From M3007 sp041160955 (lineage in GTDB: Bacteria > Bacteroidota > Bacteroidia > Chitinophagales > Saprospiraceae): a stretch of DNA of 14,302 nucleotides. The DNA lies in assembly GCA_041160955.1 (NCBI GenBank), contig JBEAVK010000186.1, positions 1 through 14,302 on the forward strand. Direction: 5' to 3'. The position numbers were made by a program, and so were the translations under genes. Within the stretch, counting starts at the first letter, position 1; each line of letters opens with the position of its first letter. Below, in pieces: positions 5,617-12,774 of this stretch. Under the pieces are notes generated by a model. It saw only the letters and a list, made by a program, of their open reading frames with translations. It was not told the origin of the DNA and did no database searches.

Positions 5617-8600
5617 TCACCCCACACAAACCACCGTACTAAACCCATCGCTCTGTTTCACAATCTTAATCTGCGTCGTAATACGGTTCATCATTTCGCG
5701 GATATGGGTAATCACCCCGATCGTCACACCTTGCGATTGCAGACTTTCCAAAGTCTCAATGGCCATTTCGAGTGCAGTTTCGTCCAATGCACCAAAGCCC
5801 TCATCAATAAATAGCGATTGTATCTGTGTTTTGCGGTTGGTCATATCCGCCAGTCCGAGTGCCAGCGCGAGGCTCACCAAAAAAGTCTCCCCACCGCTCA
5901 AAGTATTCACCGAGCGGATAAAATCGGCTTGAAAAGTATCCGAAATTTCGAGTTCAAGGTCTTTCCCAGTGCGTTTTTGCAGGCGATAGCGGCCACCCTG
6001 CAATTTGGACAAATGCTTATTGGTGTGCTGGATCAATTGATCGAGCGTAAGCCCCTGCGCATACCGTCGAAATGCAGCCCCATCCGCCGATCCGATCAAT
6101 GCCCGGAGTTGCTCCTGTCGCTCCCATTCCTGTTCTACAGCCGATATTTGGGTCAAAAACGAAGCTGCTTCTTGCGCCCTTGTGGCATTACTGTCCAGTT
6201 CTGTTTTAATCGCACCCATCCGCTGCTCTATGCGTTTGCTTTCTTCCTCAGCGGCACGGAGTTGGGTGGTCACCTCCAGCGGATCGGCATCGGCTCCCGG
6301 GCGCGTACGAGCCATTTCGAGGTCATTGTGCGTGGATTGTTGTCGGGTAGCCAAGGCCAAAGCCGTCTCGTCAAGGCGTTTTTTTTGCTGTTCTAATTGC
6401 TCTACTGCTTCTTCTTGCAATAGATTTTGGAAGATATAGGTCGAAAAATGACCCGAAAACGCAGGTATTTGGCCTTTTCCCAAGGCTTTATCTAGTTTTG
6501 TTTGCAATTCCAGCGAAAGGGCGGCTAGCCGTTTGGTCGTTTCTTCCAATTGCGCTTTTTCGGACTGCTGTTGACCGAGTTTTGCCGTTAGGCGTTCGCG
6601 GATCAGTTGGATATTATTGTTGGTTGTTGTCCATTGGAGGCGTTCTTGTTCTAGGTTTTTTTGTAGCGTTTCTTGTTCTTGTACCAAATTGCGCGTACCA
6701 AATAAATCGGCGCGGCGTTGTTTTTTCTCGGCCAATTCGGCGGCATCTTTTGCGGTGGCGGCCAGTTGTTTTTCCAGTTCCGATGTCCGATCTGCAATGC
6801 TTTTTTTAAGCCCCGAAATTTCGGTTTCCAGCACCGATTTCGCCGATGTGGTCGTATCTCTTATCCCCGTCTGTTCGATATATTTTTCGTGCAATTGTTT
6901 CAACGTGGTAATGGCTGCTGCAAATTGCGCATCGGGTGTAAACACAATTTGATAAGGCTTCAAAAGGTGGTTGAGTGCTTCGGAAGCCGTTATACTGCGG
7001 GTTTGGGTTTCGTTCCAATCGTTTTCCAATTGTACCAAACGCGCCGCATGAATTTCGGTTTCTTTTTCAATCATCGTTTGTTGGTGCGCCTGTTCCATCC
7101 GCGCAAGTGTGGCCGTTTGAGTTGCCGCGATAGCTGCTTTTAGGGCATTTAATTGGCTGCGCAACAGGGCTATTCTTTCGTTTAATGCCGTTTCGTGTAC
7201 ATCCAATCCGTCGGGGTTGCCCATCGAAAGTTGCAAGTTCAAATCCTCCAAAATCCGTTCTTCTTCATTGGGCGGATGCAGCAGATATTGGGTTTGCAAG
7301 GCGAGTGTCGCCCCAAATTCCACCTCCAGTTTTTTGATCGACTGCCCTAAATCGTGCAATTCCAAATTAAGCCGTGTATGTCGTCCTTGTGCTTGTTCCA
7401 ATACATTTCGAGCAGTATCCCAATCGAGTTGCGCATCATCAGCAATAGCGATCAGCATATTTTCCTCCAAAAAAGGATGGTGCACCGATCCGCACAAAGG
7501 ACAAGGTTCGCCAGCAGTAAGTAGCGTCGTGCGGTCGCGTTCATAATTCAGGATTTGGCGTTCGCGTTCCAGCCTCAAACGCTTTATTTTTTCGATATGG
7601 CGTGCTGTTTCCAGTTCATTTTCAGCGTCAAAAAGTGCTTTTAGGGTAATTTCGGCACTGGTACTCAGGTTTTCCTGTGTTTCCCTAATTTGCTCAATAT
7701 CTCGAAGTTTTTCGCGATAATCTTCCAAATACCGCGTAAAATCTTCCAAACTTTGCAGGTTACCACTCAGTTTTGCGACAATTTCGTCCGGTTGATCCAC
7801 TAATTGTAAAGACTCGGGTAAAGTATGTACCAAATCAGACCACGCCTTTTTAGCAGCATTTTCCTGATCGAGACTATTTTGATATTGCGTAGTTGCTGCG
7901 CTCAATGCCGCGGTGAGCCGTTCCATCTCGGGGCGTACCTTTTCCATCTCTAGGCTCAAGTCACGCAAACGCTTATGAATATCGCGCAGTGCAGGTCGAT
8001 GTTGTTCTTCCACCAACTGGAGGTGTAGCCCAAGATCGGCGGCATATTGATATTGGCTGAGCCAATCTAGTGCCAATTGGTGGCGTTCGAGCAAGGTGGT
8101 TAAGTGTTCCTCTTGGGCGCGACATTGCTCCTCCAATTCCACCTTTTTTGCCAGTCGTTCGGCGTTGTTTTGTTCATCTTCAAGCAGCGCAGCGGCCTGT
8201 ATTTGGATTTGCTCATCCAATTGCAGTACCTGCCTTACCAGCGGTTCTAGTGTTTTGAGCGATTGCTCTGTATCTGTTATGGTGCTTTGTGATTGCTCTA
8301 AAAGTGGTGCCACGGCAGCCAGTTGATCTTCAAAAGCCGTTATTTCCGTTTGTCCTACAGTCAATGCCGCTACCAATTGGATTTCCGTGGCTTGTGCATC
8401 GCGCCATTGGGTAGCGATAGTGCTAAATGGCGCGAGTGTACGGTGCAATTGCAAGCGTTGTTCCTCGGGTTCAAAGGTCGTGCGGGCGTGTGCGAGGGCT
8501 TTTGTTTCCTCGTCCAATTGCCCCAAAATCCGTTGTAGTTCCGCAATATGTTTCAGGTTGGTATCGCAACTACGGAGCGTTGAAAGTTGAATATCAGTGC

Positions 8601-9309
8601 TATTGCCCAGTTCTTGTAATTCCTGTAATTCAATTTGCAGGTCGCTAATTTCCTCCGAAGAAAGCAGTTTTCGCGCGTTTTTTTCTGTTTTTAGGCGTTC
8701 TAACTCTATTTTAGTGGCTTTAGGTCGTTCAAAAGCCGCCTTGGATATTTGGGTATAAATTTCGCTATCCGTGAGCCGTTCCAGCACCGAAGCGCGGTCG
8801 CTTTCATTGGTATGTAGGAATGCCGCAAAATCGCCCTGCGCCAGCAGTACCGTTCGTTTGAATTGTTCGTATCCCAGTCCCAAATATTGCTCCACTGCCC
8901 CCGCCTTAACTCCTTTGCTGTCCACCTCGGCTTTGGTAGCGGCTATGATGCGCCAGGTACTGGTTTCGGGGTCGAATTGCGCCATTTCGCGGTCCACTTT
9001 GAGCGGATTGGCCTTGTTTTTAAGGCGTGTTTGTCGCCAGCGTACCAAAAAACGACCTTTTTCATTGGAAAATTCTACTTCTGCAAAGCATTCTGTGCAG
9101 CCATTACTCATCACTTCTTTTTCGTGCTCGCGGCTCGTTTGGCCATACAATGCCAAGGTAATGGCATCCAAAATGGTGGTTTTTCCGGCTCCTGTATCGC
9201 CCGTAATGGCAAATAAACCGGTATGCACGAAAGGCGCTTTGTCCAGCTCAATCGTGACATTTCCGCGAAGGGAATTAAGGTTTAAAAGACGAATGGCGAG
9301 GAATTTCAA
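5617..9309 (-). CDS. sbcC: SbcC, SMC-like exonuclease ATPase subunit
   Basis: This 1230-residue, full-length SbcC/Rad50-type ATPase would, with the SbcD nuclease, cut hairpins and blocked DNA ends in the nucleoid. The N-terminus MKFLAIRLLNLNSLRG is typical. The Walker A motif GDTGAGKTT is at 37-45 and the Q-loop in LLAQGDFAAFL (Q158). Long coiled coils fill about 170-590 and 640-1090. The zinc hook CPLC is at 603-606, within GEPCPLCGSVHH. The ABC signature LSGGE starts at 1137, Walker B is LFIDEGFGALDE (1166-1177), and the switch His is in GVITHIREM (H1202). The start codon is TTG; no in-frame ATG gives a better N-terminus. No sbcD is beside it: 510 gene-free bases lie upstream and a MITE downstream, whereas sbcD usually overlaps or abuts sbcC. 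Confidence 0.96.
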   Translation of the reverse strand: MKFLAIRLLNLNSLRGNVTIELDKAPFVHTGLFAITGDTGAGKTTILDAITLALYGQTSREHEKEVMSNGCTECFAEVEFSNEKGRFLVRWRQTRLKNKANPLKVDREMAQFDPETSTWRIIAATKAEVDSKGVKAGAVEQYLGLGYEQFKRTVLLAQGDFAAFLHTNESDRASVLERLTDSEIYTQISKAAFERPKATKIELERLKTEKNARKLLSSEEISDLQIELQELQELGNSTDIQLSTLRSCDTNLKHIAELQRILGQLDEETKALAHARTTFEPEEQRLQLHRTLAPFSTIATQWRDAQATEIQLVAALTVGQTEITAFEDQLAAVAPLLEQSQSTITDTEQSLKTLEPLVRQVLQLDEQIQIQAAALLEDEQNNAERLAKKVELEEQCRAQEEHLTTLLERHQLALDWLSQYQYAADLGLHLQLVEEQHRPALRDIHKRLRDLSLEMEKVRPEMERLTAALSAATTQYQNSLDQENAAKKAWSDLVHTLPESLQLVDQPDEIVAKLSGNLQSLEDFTRYLEDYREKLRDIEQIRETQENLSTSAEITLKALFDAENELETARHIEKIKRLRLERERQILNYERDRTTLLTAGEPCPLCGSVHHPFLEENMLIAIADDAQLDWDTARNVLEQAQGRHTRLNLELHDLGQSIKKLEVEFGATLALQTQYLLHPPNEEERILEDLNLQLSMGNPDGLDVHETALNERIALLRSQLNALKAAIAATQTATLARMEQAHQQTMIEKETEIHAARLVQLENDWNETQTRSITASEALNHLLKPYQIVFTPDAQFAAAITTLKQLHEKYIEQTGIRDTTTSAKSVLETEISGLKKSIADRTSELEKQLAATAKDAAELAEKKQRRADLFGTRNLVQEQETLQKNLEQERLQWTTTNNNIQLIRERLTAKLGQQQSEKAQLEETTKRLAALSLELQTKLDKALGKGQIPAFSGHFSTYIFQNLLQEEAVEQLEQQKKRLDETALALATRQQSTHNDLEMARTRPGADADPLEVTTQLRAAEEESKRIEQRMGAIKTELDSNATRAQEAASFLTQISAVEQEWERQEQLRALIGSADGAAFRRYAQGLTLDQLIQHTNKHLSKLQGGRYRLQKRTGKDLELEISDTFQADFIRSVNTLSGGETFLVSLALALGLADMTNRKTQIQSLFIDEGFGALDETALEMAIETLESLQSQGVTIGVITHIREMMNRITTQIKIVKQSDGFSTVVCVG

Positions 9310-9531
9310 GTCAATTTTGAGTATTAAAAGTGAATAAATTTGTGGACATAATTAATTGCTCGAAAAATACTTTGGCTATCCTAAACAGCTAGTTTTTAAT
9401 AATTAATATGACTAAGTACAGTGTAAAATAAGTTTTTTTGTATGTGTAGCATGCTTTTCCACCACAAAAGTGCACAAAGTTCACAAAGACGTAGATTGGA
9501 CGCTTCGCTTTTTTTCAGAACACAAAGCGTT

Positions 9532-9551
9532 ACGTACACTAAAGTGTACGT
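9532..9551. repeat. 20-base palindrome in intergenic region
   Basis: ACGTACACT (9532-9540) and AGTGTACGT (9543-9551) are perfect complements around AA. It could be a protein-binding dyad or a short hairpin; the neighbouring sbcC start is 220 bases away on the opposite strand. No T-run supports a terminator. Confidence 0.5.
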
Positions 9552-9649
9552 TTCCTCATTGTATCCTAACTTGCAATTCAGGGCAGAAAAACACAATATA
9601 TTGTTTAGGCTTTGGAGTTTTTATTTTCAGCATATTTATGGTAGTTGGC

Positions 9650-9770
9650 CGACCCAGAATGGGTCAAATGTTTATAGAAAAAGCATGGGCAGATATGGGT
9701 GTACGACCCCTTCAGGGTCGAATATATTTTATCCACATTCTGCTATAAACATTTGACCCATTCTGGGTCG
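9650..9770. repeat. REP/REPIN-like element, 28-bp inverted ends
   Basis: The outer arms 9650-9677 and 9743-9770 are perfect 28-bp inverted repeats. Each holds a palindrome GACCCA-GAA-TGGGTC followed by the tail AAATGTTTATAG, reading inward. Between them is a third unit, CGACCC-CTTCA-GGGTCG (9704-9720), followed by AATATATTTTAT. A small palindrome plus the one-sided tail ATGTTTATAG, paired head-to-head, is the same layout as the cluster at 163-321, whose copies carry ATGTTTAT with a different palindrome core. Likely a REPIN moved by a RAYT transposase encoded elsewhere; assignment by architecture only. Confidence 0.78.
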
Positions 9771-9819
9771 ATCACCTCTTCAAATCTTGAAAAAACTATT
9801 TTACAGAATAAATGCCGTT

Positions 9820-10482
9820 TTACAAAACATTTAGCCCCACCAAAATCTCCCGTAGTACCATTGCATTTTCAGCAATATAATCCGCACCATTTTCCAATAA
9901 CATCACCTCATGCCCGTCGGCAATATGAGCAGCACCCAAAAAACCAATCACTTTTATACCTGCTGCTTTGGCTGCCAATACACCTGTGGGACTGTCTTCA
10001 ATCGCCACGGCTTCGTGTGCGTTTACGCCCGTTTGTGCGAGCGCATGGAGATAGACATCGGGGTTGGGTTTTGGTCGAGCAACGTGTTCGGCGGAGAATA
10101 TTTTTCCTTCAAAACCGTCAAAAAGTCCAATCCGATGCATACACCGTTCTACATGGACAACCCGCGCATTAGAAACCATACTTTTGGGGATTTTTACATC
10201 GCGAAACAGGTGATCCATCCCATCAATCACTGCCAATTGGATATCAAAAATTTCATTAAAATCGCGGTGCAAATGCTCCACAAAATCAGGAGGCACTTCA
10301 ATGCCATATTCCGTTTGGATACGTTTTAGTATGTCTCTTTCTAAAAGTCCGGGGTAACGCATGGAGTAGGTAGCGGCATCCATGTCAAAACCAAGTGGTT
10401 TTAACCGATTAAGCATGGCATAAACGGCCAATATTTCGGAATCAACAATAGTGCCATCGTTATCAAAATAAATATGTTTCAT
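9820..10482 (-). CDS. HAD-superfamily phosphatase (YieH/beta-PGM-like)
   Basis: This is a 220-residue cytosolic HAD hydrolase with an alpha-helical cap. All four catalytic motifs are present: FDNDGT (nucleophile D7, acid-base D9), the Ser of motif II in VSNA (S104), motif III Lys in RPKPNPD (K138), and motif IV AIEDSPTG (E162, D163), followed by GVLAAKAAGIKVIG. The cap between residues ~15 and 90 is of the beta-phosphoglucomutase/YieH type, so the substrate is probably a sugar or nucleotide monophosphate. The identity cannot be fixed from sequence. I start at the ATG at 10482 because MKHIYFDNDGT puts the motif at the family's normal position; the frame extends 24 codons upstream but crosses the promoter. 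It is transcribed divergently from the small membrane protein gene. Confidence 0.9.
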   Translation of the reverse strand: MKHIYFDNDGTIVDSEILAVYAMLNRLKPLGFDMDAATYSMRYPGLLERDILKRIQTEYGIEVPPDFVEHLHRDFNEIFDIQLAVIDGMDHLFRDVKIPKSMVSNARVVHVERCMHRIGLFDGFEGKIFSAEHVARPKPNPDVYLHALAQTGVNAHEAVAIEDSPTGVLAAKAAGIKVIGFLGAAHIADGHEVMLLENGADYIAENAMVLREILVGLNVL

Positions 10483-10517
10483 GTAAGTATCCGGCGCAAG
10501 ATTACCGGACAGGACGG

Positions 10518-10525
10518 CAAAGGTA
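10518..10525 (-). promoter_or_regulatory. -7 box of HAD gene promoter
   Basis: The minus strand reads TACCTTTG, a perfect match to the Bacteroidota TAnnTTTG -7 consensus, ending 35 bases before the ATG at 10482. A TTG lies upstream but only 16 bases away, shorter than the usual ~19-21, so the -33 element is uncertain. Confidence 0.6.
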
Positions 10526-10562
10526 AATAATATTGAGATACCAATTGCGGCCAAGGAGATAG

Positions 10563-10594
10563 TTGCCTTTTAATAATGTAATTTTATACCTTTG
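10563..10594 (+). promoter_or_regulatory. Promoter of membrane protein-thioesterase operon
   Basis: TTG at 10563-10565 and TACCTTTG at 10587-10594 are separated by 21 bases, matching the Bacteroidota primary sigma-factor consensus (TTG, ~20 bases, TAnnTTTG). Transcription should start near 10601, giving a leader of about 24 bases before the ATG at 10625. Confidence 0.8.
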
Positions 10595-10624
10595 CGCCGA
10601 ATACCTAATACCGCTCTATTAATT

Positions 10625-10894
10625 ATGTCTAAATTTAGAAATTTTGTTGCCGGCGAAATAGTCAACCTCTCTGTTGGTTATTTAGCAGGTTTATCGGCAT
10701 CCACGTTGGTGTCCAGTTTTTTTGTCAAAAAAGGTATTAAAAACCTTTGGGGATTGGCGGCCAAAAAAGAAGCCGTAGCGAAAGACGATTACGATTGGTT
10801 ATTGTTTATCGCCTCTTATGTGATTGGATTAGCGGTGATGATTTCCGTGAGTTATTTGATGAAAAGACTTAGAAAAGAGGATTTAACAGCGTAA
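10625..10894 (+). CDS. Small two-helix membrane protein, unknown
   Basis: This 89-residue protein has two hydrophobic segments, about residues 11-34 (VNLSVGYLAGLSASTLVSSFFV) and 57-79 (LLFIASYVIGLAVMISVSYLM), joined by a charged loop KKGIKNLWGLAAKKEAVAKDDYD. Basic residues at the end (KRLRKEDLTA) suggest a hairpin in the inner membrane. I start at the ATG at 10625, not the earlier TTG at 10592, which overlaps the -7 box. It lies 13 bases before the thioesterase gene and shares its promoter. No family recognised; two-helix proteins like this are often annotated only as hypothetical. Confidence 0.75.
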   Translation: MSKFRNFVAGEIVNLSVGYLAGLSASTLVSSFFVKKGIKNLWGLAAKKEAVAKDDYDWLLFIASYVIGLAVMISVSYLMKRLRKEDLTA

Positions 10895-10907
10895 TATCGA
10901 TAAAAAA

Positions 10908-11444
10908 ATGGCTAAAAAAGCACTACAACCCAAAAAAGTATCGGATAGCCGCACCGTAATGACCGAATTAATTATGCCCAACGACACCAATCCAATGGGC
11001 AACCTCATGGGGGGCTATCTCATGCGGTGGATGGATATTGCGTCGGCTATTTGTGCCGGAAAACACTGCGAAGCCCACGTGGTGACCGCCGCTGTGGATC
11101 ATATTTCTTTCCAAAACGCCATTCATTTGGGCGATGTAATTACGCTAGAAGCAACAGTTACACGGGCATTTAGTACGTCTGTGGAGGTATTTGTAGAGGT
11201 ATTTGCCAATGATATAAAAGGCCAACAGCCGCGCCGGTGTAACCATGCCTATTTTACGTTTGTGGCTTTGGACGATAAAAAGAAAACACCCATTCCTGTG
11301 TCGCCGGTGCTGCCTTTATCCAGTGAAGAACAAAATCTGTTTGAAAGTGCGTTGCGCCGCCGCGAAATGCGATTGATTCTTGCCGGAAGGATGAAAGCCA
11401 AAGAAGCGACCGAAATCAGAAAGTTTTTTGGCGATTTGGAGTAG
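10908..11444 (+). CDS. Hotdog-fold acyl-CoA thioesterase
   Basis: This 178-residue protein is an acyl-CoA thioesterase of the YciA/ACOT hotdog type, hydrolysing acyl-CoA to free fatty acid and CoA. The N-terminal half carries the family signature: MPNDTNPMGNLMGGYLMRWM followed by DIASAICAGKHC, with D43 in the long central helix as the expected catalytic acid. It is followed by the strand block VVTAAVDHISFQNAIHLGDVITLEATV (58-84) and VEVFVEVFA. The last ~40 residues are a charged helical tail (ESALRRREMRLILAGRMKAKEATEIRKFF), as in other bacterial long-chain thioesterases. It is translated from an ATG 13 bases after the small membrane protein gene and is probably co-transcribed with it. Chain-length preference cannot be read from the sequence. 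Confidence 0.92.
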   Translation: MAKKALQPKKVSDSRTVMTELIMPNDTNPMGNLMGGYLMRWMDIASAICAGKHCEAHVVTAAVDHISFQNAIHLGDVITLEATVTRAFSTSVEVFVEVFANDIKGQQPRRCNHAYFTFVALDDKKKTPIPVSPVLPLSSEEQNLFESALRRREMRLILAGRMKAKEATEIRKFFGDLE

Positions 11445-11567
11445 TTTTAAAATTTAACATTTAAAATTTAGCGTTTAAAATTTAACATTAAAAATAAAAT
11501 ATTTAAAATTTATAAAGTGTAAAGTGTTGAATGTTAAATTTTAAACGTTTAATGTTAAATTTTAAAG
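11445..11567. terminator. AT-rich inverted repeat between convergent genes
   Basis: Right after the thioesterase stop, TTTTAAAATTTAACAT (11445-11460) and a second TTTAAAATTTAACATT unit (about 11474-11489) are mirrored by AATGTTAAATTTTAAA units ending at 11546 and 11566. The two sides form a long, imperfect A/T-only hairpin. Its place between converging genes (the cytochrome gene ends at 11589 on the other strand) suggests a bidirectional transcription end, though it lacks a GC stem. Units of this kind are low-complexity and may simply be amplified intergenic repeats. Confidence 0.5.
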
Positions 11568-11588
11568 TATTTGCCGCAAGCACTCATA

Positions 11589-12347
11589 TCAAATTACGTT
11601 ATCCGCCTCGACCCCCAGATCGCCCCCCAAATCCAACCATTTTTTAATAATATCAATTTCTTCGGGCTTTAATTGTGCTTTTCCTTTAGGCGGCATGTGT
11701 TCTTTTTCGTGAATGGGCAATATCAAACGACGGTATAATTCACTGCTATCAGCACTACCAAAAACAATTTCCAAACCTTTATCGCCGCCTTTTAGCAGGT
11801 TTTCGTACGAATCCAATACCAATCCACCTTTTGCCTTTGAACTGCTGTGGCATTTGACACATTTGCGCTTCAAAATAGGCTGAATTAAAGTCGAATATGC
11901 CGGATCATCGGGTTTGAAACCGCTCACTAAAGCATCCTTTTCGGGGGCAGTCCAAAGATAATCGGAGCCATAAGATAAATTACCGCCAAAATGCCCAGCC
12001 AAACCAATAACTCCCGTTGTACCCAGCAAAGCAAGGTTAAAATAACTGGATTTGATGACCCACCAACATATACAACAGCACAATGCAGCCCCGATACCTA
12101 CCCATTGGTGCCACCAAAGCGCATGATCGTCGTAGCCACCTTGTTGGGCTAAAAACCATCCACAACACGCCGAAACGACCGCAGTACAGGCTGCAATTTT
12201 GACACTCAAACGGATAATAGGTTGAAAATCAGTGGATTGTTGCCGATACGACCACAATACCAAAAAAGCCGCCAATACCATAATACCAATCGGCAAATGC
12301 AGCAATAATAAATGGGAATTCCCAATGAGAGAGGTCAAATAATTCAT
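11589..12347 (-). CDS. Membrane-anchored c-type cytochrome (DUF2231-like fusion)
   Basis: This 252-residue protein has four predicted membrane helices in the first half (about 12-33, 48-66, 82-98, 104-120), with HLPIGIMVLAAFLVLW resembling DUF2231-type membrane domains. A 'Planctomycete-type' cytochrome c domain follows from about 146: PAYSTLIQPILKRKCVKCHS contains the haem-binding C163-V-K-C166-H167. The late MPPKG (M218) in EHMPPKGKAQLKPEEIDIIKKW is the likely distal haem ligand. The haem domain would face the periplasm and pass electrons; the membrane part has several His residues (H12, H17, H75, H80, H119) that could bind more haem, but this is speculation. It stands alone between a convergent thioesterase and a gene-free region. 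A minus-strand TACTTTTG at 12360-12353 is too near the start to be a confident promoter. Confidence 0.85.
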   Translation of the reverse strand: MNYLTSLIGNSHLLLLHLPIGIMVLAAFLVLWSYRQQSTDFQPIIRLSVKIAACTAVVSACCGWFLAQQGGYDDHALWWHQWVGIGAALCCCICWWVIKSSYFNLALLGTTGVIGLAGHFGGNLSYGSDYLWTAPEKDALVSGFKPDDPAYSTLIQPILKRKCVKCHSSSKAKGGLVLDSYENLLKGGDKGLEIVFGSADSSELYRRLILPIHEKEHMPPKGKAQLKPEEIDIIKKWLDLGGDLGVEADNVI

Positions 12348-12420
12348 GGTGACAAAAGTAGTATATTTCGGTAAAAAAATAGGTATGGTGTGCTTTCAAT
12401 TTATCGGTGGTGCTTGTTTT

Positions 12421-12567
12421 TTATGTTCTTGTTGGTAACGATACTTCTATTTCATAACAAGCATTCGTCAACGTCGCTCCTTTTGCCAATATACAAAGTT
12501 GCCATTTTTTCAAATTCACAAATTTTTCCAATAAAGTTAACGCAGGCTTAATACAATCTTTACGCAC
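12421..12567 (-). pseudogene. Possible short ORF or gene remnant
   Basis: From a GTG at 12567 the minus strand reads 48 residues, MRKDCIKPALTLLEKF, NLKKWQLCILAKGATL, TNACYEIEVSLPTRT, then TAA. The amphipathic first half and the YEIEVSL strand look protein-like, but there is no ATG, no clear promoter and no family I recognise. It may be the surviving end of a lost gene, or chance. Confidence 0.25.
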
Positions 12568-12608
12568 ACTTAAAGTAAATACCTATACTTACCACTTTAT
12601 AAAGCGTT

Positions 12609-12717
12609 TATCTTTGTAGCCAATTTCAAGTTGACGAAACAAAAGACAAATATAGTTTTAGGTTAGGAACTAAACTATTCCGCCCGATCGCCGTAAGGTG
12701 CGTTGGGCATTTTTTTT
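12609..12717 (+). ncRNA. Candidate small RNA or attenuated leader
   Basis: A TAnnTTTG-type -7 box (TATCTTTG, 12609-12616) would start transcription near 12623, and a strong intrinsic terminator ends at 12717. The ~95-base transcript has no reading frame. It is either a small RNA of its own or the leader of the TIR operon, whose first codon is 57 bases beyond the terminator; in that case TIR expression would need antitermination. No good -33 TTG is visible about 20 bases before the box, so the promoter is the weak part of the case. Confidence 0.4.
12682..12717 (+). terminator. Intrinsic terminator with GNRA loop
   Basis: GCCCGAUCGCC (12682-12692) pairs with GGUG-c-GUUGGGC (12697-12708), an 11-bp stem including G-U pairs with one bulged C, capped by the stable tetraloop GUAA. 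Eight T follow (12710-12717). It ends a plus-strand transcript although no plus-strand gene precedes it closely. Confidence 0.85.
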
Positions 12718-12724
12718 ATAAACT

Positions 12725-12757
12725 GTTCCAAAGGAACGTAATAACTTGTTACCTTTG
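12725..12757 (+). promoter_or_regulatory. TIR operon promoter with overlapping palindrome
   Basis: TACCTTTG at 12750-12757 is a perfect Bacteroidota -7 box, about 18 bases before the TTG start of the first TIR gene. Where the -33 TTG should be lies GTTCC-AAA-GGAAC (12725-12737), a perfect palindrome with only TTC in phase. A weak -33 masked by a dyad is typical of a regulated promoter, so this may be a repressor or activator site. Nothing else in the window shows the same dyad. Confidence 0.6.
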
Positions 12758-12774
12758 CACGAAACGAATCAATA

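Larger units (their letters stand above)
9310..9819. other. Gene-free region between sbcC and HAD gene
   Basis: The open frames here are short, overlapping and have no protein-like composition. The region holds a CACAAAG-rich tract (about 9462-9488: CCACAAAAG, TGCACAAAG, TTCACAAAG), a 20-base palindrome at 9532-9551 and the REP-like cluster at 9650-9770. The promoter of sbcC must lie near 9320-9420, but I see no full TAnnTTTG box on that strand. Confidence 0.6.
12348..12774. other. Gene-free region before TIR genes
   Basis: No normal-size gene is present. It contains a possible short minus-strand frame (12421-12567), a TATCTTTG box at 12609-12616, a strong plus-strand terminator at 12682-12717, a GTTCC-AAA-GGAAC palindrome at 12725-12737 and a TACCTTTG box at 12750-12757. 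Most of the plus-strand signals therefore point toward the TIR genes. Confidence 0.65.

Noticed and set aside
5818..9337. Many plus-strand frames opposite sbcC (up to 192 codons)
   Set aside because: All lie antisense to a complete SbcC with every motif; their composition (Ser, Cys and Arg runs) is that of antisense translation.
9396..9756. Overlapping ORFs in the sbcC-HAD spacer
   Set aside because: They are read through the CACAAAG-rich tract and REP palindromes on both strands, with no start signals or recognisable protein pattern.
12353..12360. TACTTTTG as promoter of the cytochrome gene
   Set aside because: It matches the -7 box but lies only 5 bases before the ATG and has no TTG at the right distance.
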